Assembly: GCF_001613385.1 (NCBI RefSeq)
Contig: NZ_BDCG01000010.1
Location: forward strand, 62,001-126,000
DNA length: 64,000 nt
Source: Nocardia flavorosea NBRC 108225
Lineage (GTDB): Bacteria; Actinomycetota; Actinomycetes; Mycobacteriales; Mycobacteriaceae
Reading direction: 5' to 3'
Shown piece after piece: positions 17,397 through 25,405 of the stretch. Made by a program: the position numbers and the translations under genes. Below the pieces are notes generated by a model that ran no database searches, was not told where the DNA came from, and saw only the letters and a list, made by a program, of their open reading frames with translations. Every line of letters begins with the position of its first letter. The first letter of the stretch is position 1.

Positions 17397-17591
17397 ATGC
17401 CAGGAACCCTGACTAGCACCCCACTGACCGCGGTCGATCGCTGCGATCGCTGCGGGGCGGCGGCCCGTGTGCGTGCCGTTCTGCCCGCAGGTGGCGAGTT
17501 GCTCTTCTGCCAGCATCACGCGAACGAACATATGGAACGACTGCGTGAGCTGGACGCCGTGATCGACACGGAGTCCGCTCCCGCCCTCTGA
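17397..17591 (+). CDS. DUF7455 small zinc-knuckle protein
   Basis: 64-residue protein with 'DRCDRCGAAARVRAVLPAGG' then 'LLFCQHHANEH': one CxxC and one CxxH pair that could bind zinc. Similar small proteins (DUF7455) are widespread in actinobacteria, often near sigA or topoisomerase genes. ATG 17397 has a strong GGAGGAG just upstream, which fixes the start over the in-frame ATG 17358. Function is unknown. A hairpin terminator follows at 17643-17672. Confidence 0.9.
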   Translation: MPGTLTSTPLTAVDRCDRCGAAARVRAVLPAGGELLFCQHHANEHMERLRELDAVIDTESAPAL

Positions 17592-17642
17592 CCGTCCGCG
17601 CGTCCGACACAACAGCATCGAACAACAGAACACCGCTTATTC

Positions 17643-17672
17643 GTGGCGGGCGACCCTCCGGTCGCCCGCCAC
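17643..17672. terminator. Bidirectional terminator between DUF7455 and TetR genes
   Basis: Perfect 13-bp stem (GTGGCGGGCGACC at 17643-17655, its complement at 17660-17672) with a four-base loop. It ends four bases from the stop of the convergent TetR gene. Confidence 0.85.
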
Positions 17673-17675
17673 ATC

Positions 17676-18485
17676 TCATCCGGGCAGGATCGCCTCGATC
17701 AACCGCGCGAGCCCGTATGCGAAATCTCCGGCCGGATCGCCCGGTGCCTGATACAGCTCGCCGACCGCGGCCCCCACCCTGGTCGACAACGGGTATTCGG
17801 CGGCGGGCATGACCTCGGTCAGCAGGGGCCCGTAGGTCTCCCACCAGTCGGCGTCGGATTGCTCCCGACTGCTGCGGGCTGCGGCGAGCGCGGTGCGCGC
17901 GTTCCCGGTGGCGAACTGGGTGAGGACAGAGATCACCCGGTCCATCCCGGGATCGTCGAGACCGATACCGTCCACTGCGGCCAACTGTTGCTCGTAGCGC
18001 CGCGTCCGGCCCGGCCCCAGCACCATCCGCCACGACGGCACCTCGAACAGCCACGGATGTGCCAGGTATTCGTCGCGGATCTGCCGGGCGACCGCGGACA
18101 GCCGCTCCCGGGCCGGTACATCGGTGGGCAACGGCGCGCCGGCAGCGGCGACCGCATCGACCATCAACACCGTGAGCGCCTCCTTGCTGGGCACATAGGT
18201 GTACAGGCTCATGGGCCGCAACCCCAGTTCGGCGGCAACGGCGCGGATGGACACTTTCTCGTAGCCCTCCCGGTCGGCCAGGCCGATCGCCGCGGTGACG
18301 ACATCGTCGACGCTGACGGTCTGCCGGGGGCCGCGTCCACCCGTCCGCGGCGGCAGACTGTGCCGCCACAAGAGCTCCAGCAGGGTTCGTGCCGGGTCGC
18401 CGGCTCGCTTCGTGCCATCTTTCCGACTCCCGGCCGAGGCTTCTACCTGGCCGTGGTCAGCCGCATTCGGTGCCGACTCGCTCAC
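17676..18485 (-). CDS. TetR/AcrR-family transcriptional regulator
   Basis: Regulator with an N-terminal TetR DNA-binding domain ('VDDVVTAAIGLADREGYEKV' then 'VAAELGLRPMSLYTYVPSKE', about residues 60-110 from the chosen start) and a longer TetR_C-type ligand domain ('ARQIRDEYLAHPWLFEVPSW', then 'DDPGMDRVISVLTQFATGNA'). That C-terminal domain type is common in tetracycline-repressor-like proteins with a large effector pocket. GTG 18485 (269 residues) is a reasonable start but has only a weak ribosome site; the frame stays open to 18797. Upstream on the other strand is a fragment of a short-chain dehydrogenase, so it may have lost its target. Confidence 0.85.
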   Translation of the reverse strand: MSESAPNAADHGQVEASAGSRKDGTKRAGDPARTLLELLWRHSLPPRTGGRGPRQTVSVDDVVTAAIGLADREGYEKVSIRAVAAELGLRPMSLYTYVPSKEALTVLMVDAVAAAGAPLPTDVPARERLSAVARQIRDEYLAHPWLFEVPSWRMVLGPGRTRRYEQQLAAVDGIGLDDPGMDRVISVLTQFATGNARTALAAARSSREQSDADWWETYGPLLTEVMPAAEYPLSTRVGAAVGELYQAPGDPAGDFAYGLARLIEAILPG

Positions 18486-18671
18486 GCTGGGCCCACCCGA
18501 CAGGAGCGAAGCCCTGGACAGTGGCGCTCGGCGGCCACCACCACCCGACCCGGCTCGCTCACATGGTATCCACGGGTCATGAGCGAGACCTCCTTCGTAT
18601 GAGTCTTTCCTGCTCTCTCCCCGCCGGAGATGTGCACGCCGGGCCCCGGTCGGCTCCGGTCCCGGGGCGCG

Positions 18672-18764
18672 CCCATCGCCGGCATCGGCGGCGCCTCCGA
18701 AATCGGCCGGGGCACCGCCGCCCAACTCCTCGCCGGCCGCGGCGATACCGCACGGGGTACGGCG
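18672..18764 (+). pseudogene. Short-chain dehydrogenase N-terminal relic
   Basis: About 30 codons read 'IAGIGGASEIGRGTAAQLLA', a degraded form of the SDR Rossmann start (TGGASGIG...). The expected Thr-Gly is altered and the similarity ends abruptly. It lies divergently from the TetR gene, a common SDR/TetR arrangement, so this is probably what remains of the regulated gene. Confidence 0.55.
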
Positions 18765-18945
18765 GGCTTGTTCGTGCACCGCTGCCCAGCGGTGCACCGG
18801 ATGATGGCTCCGGCGGTCGGCCGATGCGGGTAGCCGCCCATAGTTCTCCCTGTTCTCGGTGCGGGCGCCGCCCGTGCGGCGGCGCCCGGAACAAATCCGG
18901 TGCCGTACGCGTTCCGAATATTACTCCGTACGCAATACGCTGATA

Positions 18946-20748
18946 TTGGGGGTCCCCCTGCCTACCGTCGAAACCACCTACCTGCCCGATCGGCACATGT
19001 TCGCACTGTGGACATGGACGGGTCGCGATACCGGACCGCCGCCCCCGGGGCTCGGCGATTCCGCGACTCTGCCGCTGATCGTTCCCGGCGGAACCACCGC
19101 GCAGCTCCGCGCGGGCAGCGCCCACCTCCAGGTCGCGCAGGTCCACTGCGCTCTGGTGGATCCCGAACGATTCGCTGCTCTCCCGGTCGACCGTCCCGGA
19201 AACTCGACATGCGCCTGGCAATCGACTCTGACCGGTGCCGCGGCGCAGCTTCCGGTGGCCGCACACGCCGTCCCCAACGCCCAGGGCACCGCGATCGTGG
19301 ACGCCGAGCACGCCCTCGCGGTTCTTCGCGATACCGCCGAGGCAGCCGATCGGATGCGGACCCGGTTGAAGGCCGACCTGCGCCCCTATCAGGTGCGGGG
19401 GATCGCCTGGCTGCGGGACACCGTCACACGCCACGGTGGCGCGGTCCTGGCCGACGAGATGGGTTTGGGCAAAACCTTGCAAACCATCGGTCTACTCACC
19501 GAACGCGCCGAGCAGGGCACTCAACTGGTGGTGTGCCCGACCTCCCTGGTCGGCAACTGGGTGCACGAGATCAACCGATTCGCACCGAGTCTGCGGCCGG
19601 TGCCCTGGCGGGGAGGGCCGGTGGAAACCGGACCCGGAACCGTCGTCGTCACCGGCTATCCCGTGCTGCGCCTGCACGGCAGCGGGCTCACCGGCACCGG
19701 GTGGGCAACGATCGCCTACGACGAGGCCCAAGCGCTGAAGAATCCGCGAACCCAGGTGGCGAAGGCGGCGCGGGCGCTGTCCGCCGGCGCGGTCGTCGCC
19801 CTCACCGGAACGCCTGTCGAAAATCACCTCGACGAACTGTGGGCGCTCCTGCATCTGGTCGCACCGGGAATCTTCGGGCACCGCACCCAGTTCCGGCGCC
19901 GGTTCGTAAAACCCATCGAACAGGGTTCGTCCGACGCTGCCGCGCGGCTGCGGGATGCGATCGAACCCGTTCTGCTGGCGCGCCGCAAGGATCAGGTCGC
20001 TGCCTCACTGCCCGCCAAGATCCACTCGGATCTGCTGTGCGATCTGACCCTCGAGCAGGAACGGCTGTACGACAGTCTGCTCGACCGGGCCGTGGACGAG
20101 GGGTTCGGCACCGGCGCCGGTCGGCAGACCCGGATCCTGGCGGCACTGACCGCCTTGAAACAGGTGTGCAACCATCCCGGGCTCATCAGCGGCGAAACAA
20201 CCGAACTCGCCGGGCGATCCGGCAAGCTCGACCTGTGCACCGATATCGTCGCCGGCAATCTCGACAATGCCGCGCCGACACTGATCTTCACCCAGTACCG
20301 CGACACCGGTGAGCTACTGGTCCGGCATCTGCACGAACAGTTCGCGATCACCGCGCCCTTCTTCCACGGCGGGCTTTCACAGACCGAACGTGCCACCCTC
20401 GTCGACGATTTCCAATCCCCCGAGGGCCCGCCGGTACTGGTGCTGAGCCTGCGGGCAGCCGGTACCGGGCTCACTCTGACCCGAGCCGCCGATGTGATCC
20501 ATTTCGACCGCTGGTGGAATCCCGCGGTCGAATCCCAGGCCTCCGACCGGGTGCACCGCATCGGCCAGACCCGCACCGTGACCGTCACGACCCTCACCTC
20601 GTCGACCACCGTGGAAGAACATATCGCGGATATGCAGCGGCGGAAATCCGCGCTGACCGATTTCGGCGCCGGTACCGGTATCGCCGAACTGGCCCGGCTC
20701 GACGACGACCGGCTGGTCGAGATCCTGCGACGGAAGCGAGGCAACTGA
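18946..20748 (+). CDS. Snf2-family DEAD/DEAH helicase (HelZ-like, short form)
   Basis: SWI2/SNF2-type ATPase, about 600 residues. After a short N-terminal domain (about 1-140) come motif I 'LADEMGLGKTLQT', motif Ia 'VVCPTSLVGNW', motif II 'YDEAQALKN', motif III 'ALTGTPVENHLDELWAL', and the helicase C domain with 'LIFTQYRDTGELLVRHL', 'VLVLSLRAAGTGLTLTRA' and motif VI 'QASDRVHRIGQTR'. TTG 18946, just after a TACGCT box at 18936-18941, is the likely start; GTG 18859 and 18874 are alternatives. It is much shorter than M. tuberculosis HelZ (about 1,000 residues), having lost most of the N-terminal half. It overlaps a SWIM gene by one base, so the two probably act together on nucleic acid. Confidence 0.88.
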   Translation: MGVPLPTVETTYLPDRHMFALWTWTGRDTGPPPPGLGDSATLPLIVPGGTTAQLRAGSAHLQVAQVHCALVDPERFAALPVDRPGNSTCAWQSTLTGAAAQLPVAAHAVPNAQGTAIVDAEHALAVLRDTAEAADRMRTRLKADLRPYQVRGIAWLRDTVTRHGGAVLADEMGLGKTLQTIGLLTERAEQGTQLVVCPTSLVGNWVHEINRFAPSLRPVPWRGGPVETGPGTVVVTGYPVLRLHGSGLTGTGWATIAYDEAQALKNPRTQVAKAARALSAGAVVALTGTPVENHLDELWALLHLVAPGIFGHRTQFRRRFVKPIEQGSSDAAARLRDAIEPVLLARRKDQVAASLPAKIHSDLLCDLTLEQERLYDSLLDRAVDEGFGTGAGRQTRILAALTALKQVCNHPGLISGETTELAGRSGKLDLCTDIVAGNLDNAAPTLIFTQYRDTGELLVRHLHEQFAITAPFFHGGLSQTERATLVDDFQSPEGPPVLVLSLRAAGTGLTLTRAADVIHFDRWWNPAVESQASDRVHRIGQTRTVTVTTLTSSTTVEEHIADMQRRKSALTDFGAGTGIAELARLDDDRLVEILRRKRGN

Positions 20749-21299
20749 TGGCGGACAACGAATTCGGTTACACCCGCTGGGGAATGGACTGGGTGCGCTT
20801 GGCCGAACCACTGCGCCAGACCCGCCCGGATCCGCTGCTGCCCCGCGCGCGCAGTATCGCCCGCAACAACGGCGTCCGCACCGAGGCCGAGGGCCGGATC
20901 GTCCGGGGGCATATCCACCGCGGCGGTCAGGCATCGGTCACCCATATCGAACTCACACCGCTCCCCCGGCCTGTCGTGACCGCGCTGGCCCCGATTGTGG
21001 GAATCGCACCGACGGTGCCGACCGACGAGATGTATGCCGCCGCGGCCGATGCGGGCCTGCCGGTGGCTCCGGTTCCGGCGGCGATCGACTGCTCCTGTAC
21101 CGCCCGTACCGAACGATGTGTGCATGTTCTGGCGACCTTTTACGCAGTGGCGCGCCAAGTGGACGAGAACCCCCGATTCGGACTGGACCTACAGGGCTAC
21201 GGTCATGATCCGGGGCCGGACGATACCGCGGCCCCCGCCGAATCTCCACGCTGGATACCGCTCAACACCGTCGATCCCACAACGTATTTCGACGTGTGA
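20748..21299 (+). CDS. SWIM zinc-finger protein
   Basis: 183-residue partner of the Snf2 helicase. The SWIM signature CxCx(n)CxH is clear as 'DCSCTARTERCVHVLATFY' at about residues 113-131. The N-terminal half contains 'YTRWGMDWVRLAEP' and 'RARSIARNNGVRTEAEGRI', typical of the helicase-associated SWIM family (Rv2102-like). Its start overlaps the helicase stop in TGATG, indicating coupled translation. SWIM domains bind DNA or proteins; a role in recruiting the helicase is an inference. Confidence 0.9.
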   Translation: MADNEFGYTRWGMDWVRLAEPLRQTRPDPLLPRARSIARNNGVRTEAEGRIVRGHIHRGGQASVTHIELTPLPRPVVTALAPIVGIAPTVPTDEMYAAAADAGLPVAPVPAAIDCSCTARTERCVHVLATFYAVARQVDENPRFGLDLQGYGHDPGPDDTAAPAESPRWIPLNTVDPTTYFDV

Positions 21300-21725
21300 A
21301 CAATGTGTTCGACACCGGGGATTCCCCGGCGGGCATCATCGCTCGACGGTCCGATCCAGGACGGGTACCTCGTCGCTGTCCCTGCGGGCAGTTGCTGCCG
21401 GGTACCGCCGGCGCGCCCGCCGGCGGTACCCGATCCACCGGCTCGGGGCCACAGATCACGAACTATCTCCACGTCGCGTCCGCGCGACGACGAGGACGGT
21501 TTGCGGGTTCGGGCCGCGACAGGCACGAACCTCGACCGGGAGGCCCAGCAGTGCGGTGAGCGTTGCGAACCGCGCTGCGCGGCCGCTTATCGGGCCGACT
21601 CGGTGATGTGTCACGCAGGGCAGCCCGTGCGGGGCCGGCCCGCAGGAGCTGCCCTGCGTAGCTCTCGATCACGGGTGACCGATCATGATCCCTCGGCAGT
21701 GGGCGCAACAGAACGTGTCGGGCGG
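21300..21725. other. 426-base non-coding region between SWIM and MerR genes
   Basis: Region between two convergent genes. It contains the strong hairpin at 21400-21431 and a second inverted repeat of nine bases (GGGTGACCG at about 21672-21680 with CGGTCACCC near 21722-21730). No credible gene was seen. Confidence 0.5.
21400..21431. terminator. Strong hairpin terminator after the SWIM gene
   Basis: Perfect 14-bp stem (GGGTACCGCCGGCG at 21400-21413, complement at 21418-21431) with a four-base loop. No U-run follows, as is common in actinobacteria. Confidence 0.8.
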
Positions 21726-22484
21726 TCACCCTTCCCTGGAGAGGCCGAGTAGCGCGCTCAGCGCGGCAGCAGCATCCAACAGGGCATTCGCACGAGAGTC
21801 GAGCCGGGCGTCGCGCGCCGTCAGCGCCGCCGCCAGATCGTCCCAGCGGCGCCACCCGCGGAGTTCGGGGACCAACTGCCGCAGGGATTCGATCCCGTAG
21901 CCGGCGAGGCGGAGCTGGTGCACCAGCCGCGCGGCCCGGACATCGTCGGGTGTGTACACGCGGGCTTCCCGGGGGCCGGTACGGTGCGGCACCACCACAC
22001 CGGCGGCGTCCCAGTGCCGCAGCGTCGAGGGGCGCACGCCCAGTGCCCGGGCGAGTTCGGACACATTCATGGCGTCGGCCGGGTGAATTCCGGCAACGGG
22101 CTCGTCCGCTATGGCACGGGCCGCAGTCCGCGCCGCGTCGAGGTCCCGGCGTTCGCGGTCGAGTCGGGCGTGCGCGGTGTCGAGCAGCGCGAACATGTTC
22201 CGCAGATCTCGTCTGTGCACCGCGCGCAGGATCGTTTTCGCTGAACCCGGATCGGCCCCCGCGGTGAGCGCACGGTACGCGCGCGCCGACCAGACGTGGG
22301 CCTCGCCGTATACGCGGTAACCGGCCGCGGTCCGGGGCGCCGCGGGCAGCGCACCGTCACGCTCCAGATTGCGTAACTGCTGAACGGAGTACCCGGTCCG
22401 CCGCGCGACCTCCGCAGTACGTAGACCATCCGAGTTGCGGATTTCGAAACAACTACCTGCCGATATATGACCGAAAGTCTCCAC
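21726..22484 (-). CDS. MerR-family regulator with two HTH domains
   Basis: 252-residue regulator with two MerR-type winged helices. The first (about 20-80) reads 'LRTAEVARRTGYSVQQLRNL' then 'GYRVYGEAHVWSARAYRALT'. The second (about 140-205) reads 'MNVSELARALGVRPSTLRHW' then 'ARVYTPDDVRAARLVHQLRL'. A helical linker joins them. Most MerR proteins have one such domain and dimerise; this one could recognise an operator as a monomer. In-frame GTG codons at 22484 and 22490 are the only plausible starts; a TACATT box at 22494-22499 favours 22484. It is divergent from the DUF6194 gene with starts only 27 bases apart. Confidence 0.9.
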   Translation of the reverse strand: METFGHISAGSCFEIRNSDGLRTAEVARRTGYSVQQLRNLERDGALPAAPRTAAGYRVYGEAHVWSARAYRALTAGADPGSAKTILRAVHRRDLRNMFALLDTAHARLDRERRDLDAARTAARAIADEPVAGIHPADAMNVSELARALGVRPSTLRHWDAAGVVVPHRTGPREARVYTPDDVRAARLVHQLRLAGYGIESLRQLVPELRGWRRWDDLAAALTARDARLDSRANALLDAAAALSALLGLSREG

Positions 22485-22490
22485 AAGCAC

Positions 22491-22508
22491 TTCAATGTAA
22501 CGCTTGAA
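22491..22508. promoter_or_regulatory. Inverted repeat between divergent MerR and DUF6194 starts
   Basis: TTCAA, eight bases, TTGAA (22491-22495 and 22504-22508), lying between the two start codons and overlapping the likely -10 region of the MerR gene. MerR operators are often of this type, so autoregulation is a reasonable guess. Confidence 0.5.
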
Positions 22509-22511
22509 CTC

Positions 22512-22973
22512 ATGACCATCGACGAGATCATCGATTACCTCGCCGCGTTCGAGGGCGTGCTGACGCTGCGGCCGGGCCCTGGCGACGGGTCTCCCGAGCT
22601 CTCCTGGGGCGATTCGTTCTTCTACTACGCACCCGGCGGTGCGGTCCCCGCCCGGACGCAGCCGTTCGCCACCATCGTGACCAAGAACTATCCGGGCGAC
22701 GAACTCTCACAGCTCGACCGCCCGGGCAGTTTTCGCCTGAATATCAGCGCCGGACCGGATGCCTTCCGCAAATGGACCGGCCATACGCCACGCGACGCGA
22801 ATTCCGTCCAGGACGACCCGAGCGCCCGCGACACCGTGGTCGCCCACCCCGTGTACGGCACCGCAGGCTGGCTGGCGGTCGTAGACCCAGGAGCACGTAC
22901 CGCCGAGGCCGTTCAGGAACTGCTCGCGACCGCGCACGGCCGCGCCCGGGCACGCTCGGAAAGGAAGCGCTAG
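22512..22973 (+). CDS. DUF6194 family protein
   Basis: 153 residues from ATG 22512. The family start is 'MTIDEIIDYLAAFEGVLTLR', so ATG 22512 is preferred to the in-frame ATG 22467. Conserved stretches are 'GPGDGSPELSWGDSFFYYAP', 'QPFATIVTKNYPGDE', 'FRLNISAGPDAFRKWTGHTP' and the C-terminal 'VVAHPVYGTAGWLAVVDPG', matching DUF6194, a small actinobacterial family of unknown function. It is divergent from the two-domain MerR gene and probably its target. Relics of an SDR and a TetR gene follow downstream. Confidence 0.85.
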   Translation: MTIDEIIDYLAAFEGVLTLRPGPGDGSPELSWGDSFFYYAPGGAVPARTQPFATIVTKNYPGDELSQLDRPGSFRLNISAGPDAFRKWTGHTPRDANSVQDDPSARDTVVAHPVYGTAGWLAVVDPGARTAEAVQELLATAHGRARARSERKR

Positions 22974-23027
22974 ACAACCATGCCCGGTCCGGCTTCCGCC
23001 GGCCACACACTCTCGGCCCGGTACCGG

Positions 23028-23227
23028 TCACGCATTCGCGCCGCTGTCGACCATGACGAAGGTCACCGTGATGCTGAGCCGGCCGGACCGCCGAGGAACG
23101 CGAGCGGCGGCGATATCGTCGGCAGCACCGTAGCGTCCGAGCGCAGCGCGGCCGGCCTGGCCCTCGGAACGAGGCCCTTGGGAGTCGCCCATGGCCGGGG
23201 CACCGATCCCACGGCTGCGTGGTCGTC
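23028..23227 (-). pseudogene. Short-chain dehydrogenase C-terminal relic, frameshifted
   Basis: The minus strand encodes 'ALGRYGAADDIAAA' and 'TVTFVMVDSGANA', the typical SDR C-terminal end, but the intervening 'AFLGGPAGS' segment is in another frame, so at least two single-base changes are needed to join them. No Rossmann start is found upstream. It ends at TGA 23028-23030. It faces a TetR relic on the opposite strand. Confidence 0.65.
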
Positions 23228-23294
23228 CTGAGGGGCGTGCACACCACCCGAACAGCAGACGTCGCGACGTTCCCCACCGGGAAGCCGGCACCAT

Positions 23295-23472
23295 GGTCCG
23301 CGCACTACTCGCCGCGGCGTCTTCGACGGCGAATTATCCGCAGATACCGATACCGCAGGACTCGCCGGGTTCTATACGACGGTCCTGTACGGCCCGTTCC
23401 TCCGCGCACGCGACGGCGCCGGTTACGACGCTCTTACCCGCGCCGCGACAGCCTGGCCCGCCGGCCAGATCA
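23295..23472 (+). pseudogene. TetR-family regulator C-terminal relic
   Basis: In the frame of 23313 the sequence reads 'RGVFDGELSADTDTAGLAGF' then 'YTTVLYGPFLRARDGAG' and 'YDALTRAATAWPAG', the end of a TetR ligand domain. No DNA-binding domain precedes it, and the frame runs into the convergent helicase gene. With the adjacent SDR relic it marks a decayed SDR/TetR pair. Confidence 0.65.
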
Positions 23473-25230
23473 TCACATCCGTCGCAACGCGGCAATACGT
23501 TCGGTCAGCTGATCTGCCGTGGCGAGCGCTGTCGGCGGGCCACCGCACTGGCGGCGCAGTTCGCCGTGGATGACTCCGTGCGGTTTACCTGTGCGGTGGT
23601 GATGCATCGCGACCAGACTGTTCAGTTCGCGACGCAGTTCACCCAGTTTGTCGGCGGTCGCCACCCGCTCGGCGGCATTACCGGCGGCGGCCCCACCGGC
23701 GGGGTCGGGAACCGGTGTGGTGGAAACCGGTTCGGGCTTGGACCGCTCGGCGACCTGACGCGCCTGACGTTCCCGCAGGAGTGCACGCATCTGCTCGGCG
23801 TCGAGCAAACCCGGAATACCCAGGTAATCCGCCTCTTCGGCACTACCGGAGAACGTTGCCGTGCCGAACGAAGACCCGTCGTAGATCACCTGGTCGAGTT
23901 CGGCGTCGGCGGCCAACGGGACGAACCGTTTCTCTTCCTCACCGGGTTCGTCGCGCTGCTTGTTCGCCTCGGTCAGCAGCTCGTCGTCGAGACCGTCCTT
24001 CTCCCGATGCGGTTTCCCGATCACATGGTCGCGCTGTACCTCCAGTTGCGCGGCCAGATCCAGCAGAACGGGCACCGAGGGCAGGAACACACTGGCCGTC
24101 TCACCACTCCGGCGGGCACGCACGAAACGGCCGATGGCCTGCGCGAAATACAAGGGTGTGGAGGCACTGGTGGCGTACACCCCGACCGCCAGCCGCGGGA
24201 CGTCCACCCCTTCGGACACCATGCGCACCGCGACCATCCACGGCTGATTACCGGTGGCGAACTCACCGATCCGGGCCGAGGACGTCGGGTCGTCGGACAG
24301 CACCAGTACCGGTTTGTTACCCGTGAGATGTTCCAGGAGTTCGGCATACAACCGGGCGCGTTCCTGGTCGGAGGCGATCACCAGACCGCCCGCATCGGAC
24401 ATACCGCCCTCGCGCAGTTGCGCGAGCCGCATATCCGCGGCGCGCAGGACGGCGTAGATCCAGTCGCCCGCGGGGTCGAGCGCGGTGCGCCACGCCCGGG
24501 CGGTCTGCTCGGCGTTCAGCGGTTCGCCGAGCCGGGCCGTGTACTCCTCGCCCGCGCTGTCGCGCCAATGCGCCTCACCCGAATACGCGAGGAAAACCAC
24601 CGGGCGCACGACACCGTCGGCCAGCGCCTCCGAATAACCGTAGGAATGATCCGCCCGCGACCGCGGCAGACCGGCTTCGTCGGGTTCGTAGGTGACGAAC
24701 GGGATCTGGCTGTCGTCACTGCGGAACGGGGTACCGGTCAGCGCCAGCCGCCGGGTGGCGTCGCCGAAGGCCTCGGCCACCGCGTCACCCCAGCTCTTGG
24801 CGTCGCCCGCGTGATGGATCTCGTCCAGGATCACCAACGTGCGACGGTTCTCCGTGCGCACCCGATGCTTGAACGGATGCGCCGCCACCTGGGCGTAGGT
24901 GACGACCACGCCGTGATAGTCCCCCGAAGTGGCGCCGGTCGTATTGGAGAAATTCGAATCCAGCGCGATCCCCGATCGCGCCGCCGAGGCGGCCCACTGG
25001 TGTTTGAGATGCTCGGTCGGCGCGACCACGGTGATCTGGTCGACCGTTCGATCGGCCAGCAGTTCGGCGGCCACCCGCAGCGCGAACGTGGTCTTACCGG
25101 CGCCCGGGGTCGCAACAGCAAGGAAATCACGGGGTTTGGTGGCCAGATAACGGGTCAGGGCGCGCCGCTGCCAGGCACGCAGGGATGCGCCCGGAACTGC
25201 CGTCGCCGTGGCGCCGCTCGTATCGGTCAC
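23473..25230 (-). CDS. DEAD/DEAH-box superfamily II helicase
   Basis: 585-residue SF2 ATPase of the type near yihY in Nocardia-like genomes. Motifs: 'LRAWQRRALTRYL' (Q-like), motif I 'VATPGAGKTTFALRVAAELL', Ia 'VVAPTEHLKHQWA', II 'ILDEIHHAGD', III 'ALTGTPFRSD', then a C-terminal helicase domain with 'MVAVRMVSEGVDVPRLAVGV' and motif VI 'FAQAIGRFVRARR'. This resembles the ResIII/UvrB-like XPB branch. The C-terminal ~140 residues are charged and variable. GTG 25230 is eight bases after a TAGTGT box, favouring a leaderless start. It is divergent from the YihY gene. Function is unknown; DNA repair or RNA remodelling are possible. Confidence 0.9.
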   Translation of the reverse strand: MTDTSGATATAVPGASLRAWQRRALTRYLATKPRDFLAVATPGAGKTTFALRVAAELLADRTVDQITVVAPTEHLKHQWAASAARSGIALDSNFSNTTGATSGDYHGVVVTYAQVAAHPFKHRVRTENRRTLVILDEIHHAGDAKSWGDAVAEAFGDATRRLALTGTPFRSDDSQIPFVTYEPDEAGLPRSRADHSYGYSEALADGVVRPVVFLAYSGEAHWRDSAGEEYTARLGEPLNAEQTARAWRTALDPAGDWIYAVLRAADMRLAQLREGGMSDAGGLVIASDQERARLYAELLEHLTGNKPVLVLSDDPTSSARIGEFATGNQPWMVAVRMVSEGVDVPRLAVGVYATSASTPLYFAQAIGRFVRARRSGETASVFLPSVPVLLDLAAQLEVQRDHVIGKPHREKDGLDDELLTEANKQRDEPGEEEKRFVPLAADAELDQVIYDGSSFGTATFSGSAEEADYLGIPGLLDAEQMRALLRERQARQVAERSKPEPVSTTPVPDPAGGAAAGNAAERVATADKLGELRRELNSLVAMHHHRTGKPHGVIHGELRRQCGGPPTALATADQLTERIAALRRM

Positions 25231-25238
25231 GGAGACAA

Positions 25239-25244
25239 ACACTA
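25239..25244 (-). promoter_or_regulatory. -10 box for the SF2 helicase transcript
   Basis: On the minus strand TAGTGT precedes GTG 25230 by eight bases. Leaderless transcription is likely. Confidence 0.55.
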
Positions 25245-25405
25245 GCGGCCGTCGCCGCCATGGCGCCAAACCGGCGCGGCCGTCGCGACGGGTGTCACAC
25301 CTCGATCCCATCGCATCGGGTAACCGGTGATTCACCTGCCGCCCGCCGACACGTTCACCGTGCGCCACGCCACAGGGTGCGCGGGTGAGAGATGCTGGAC
25401 TGATC

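Noticed and set aside
23191..25245. Plus-strand open frame of nearly 700 codons
   Set aside because: Antisense to the SF2 helicase with all helicase motifs on the minus strand; Gly/Arg/His-rich translation without domain similarity.
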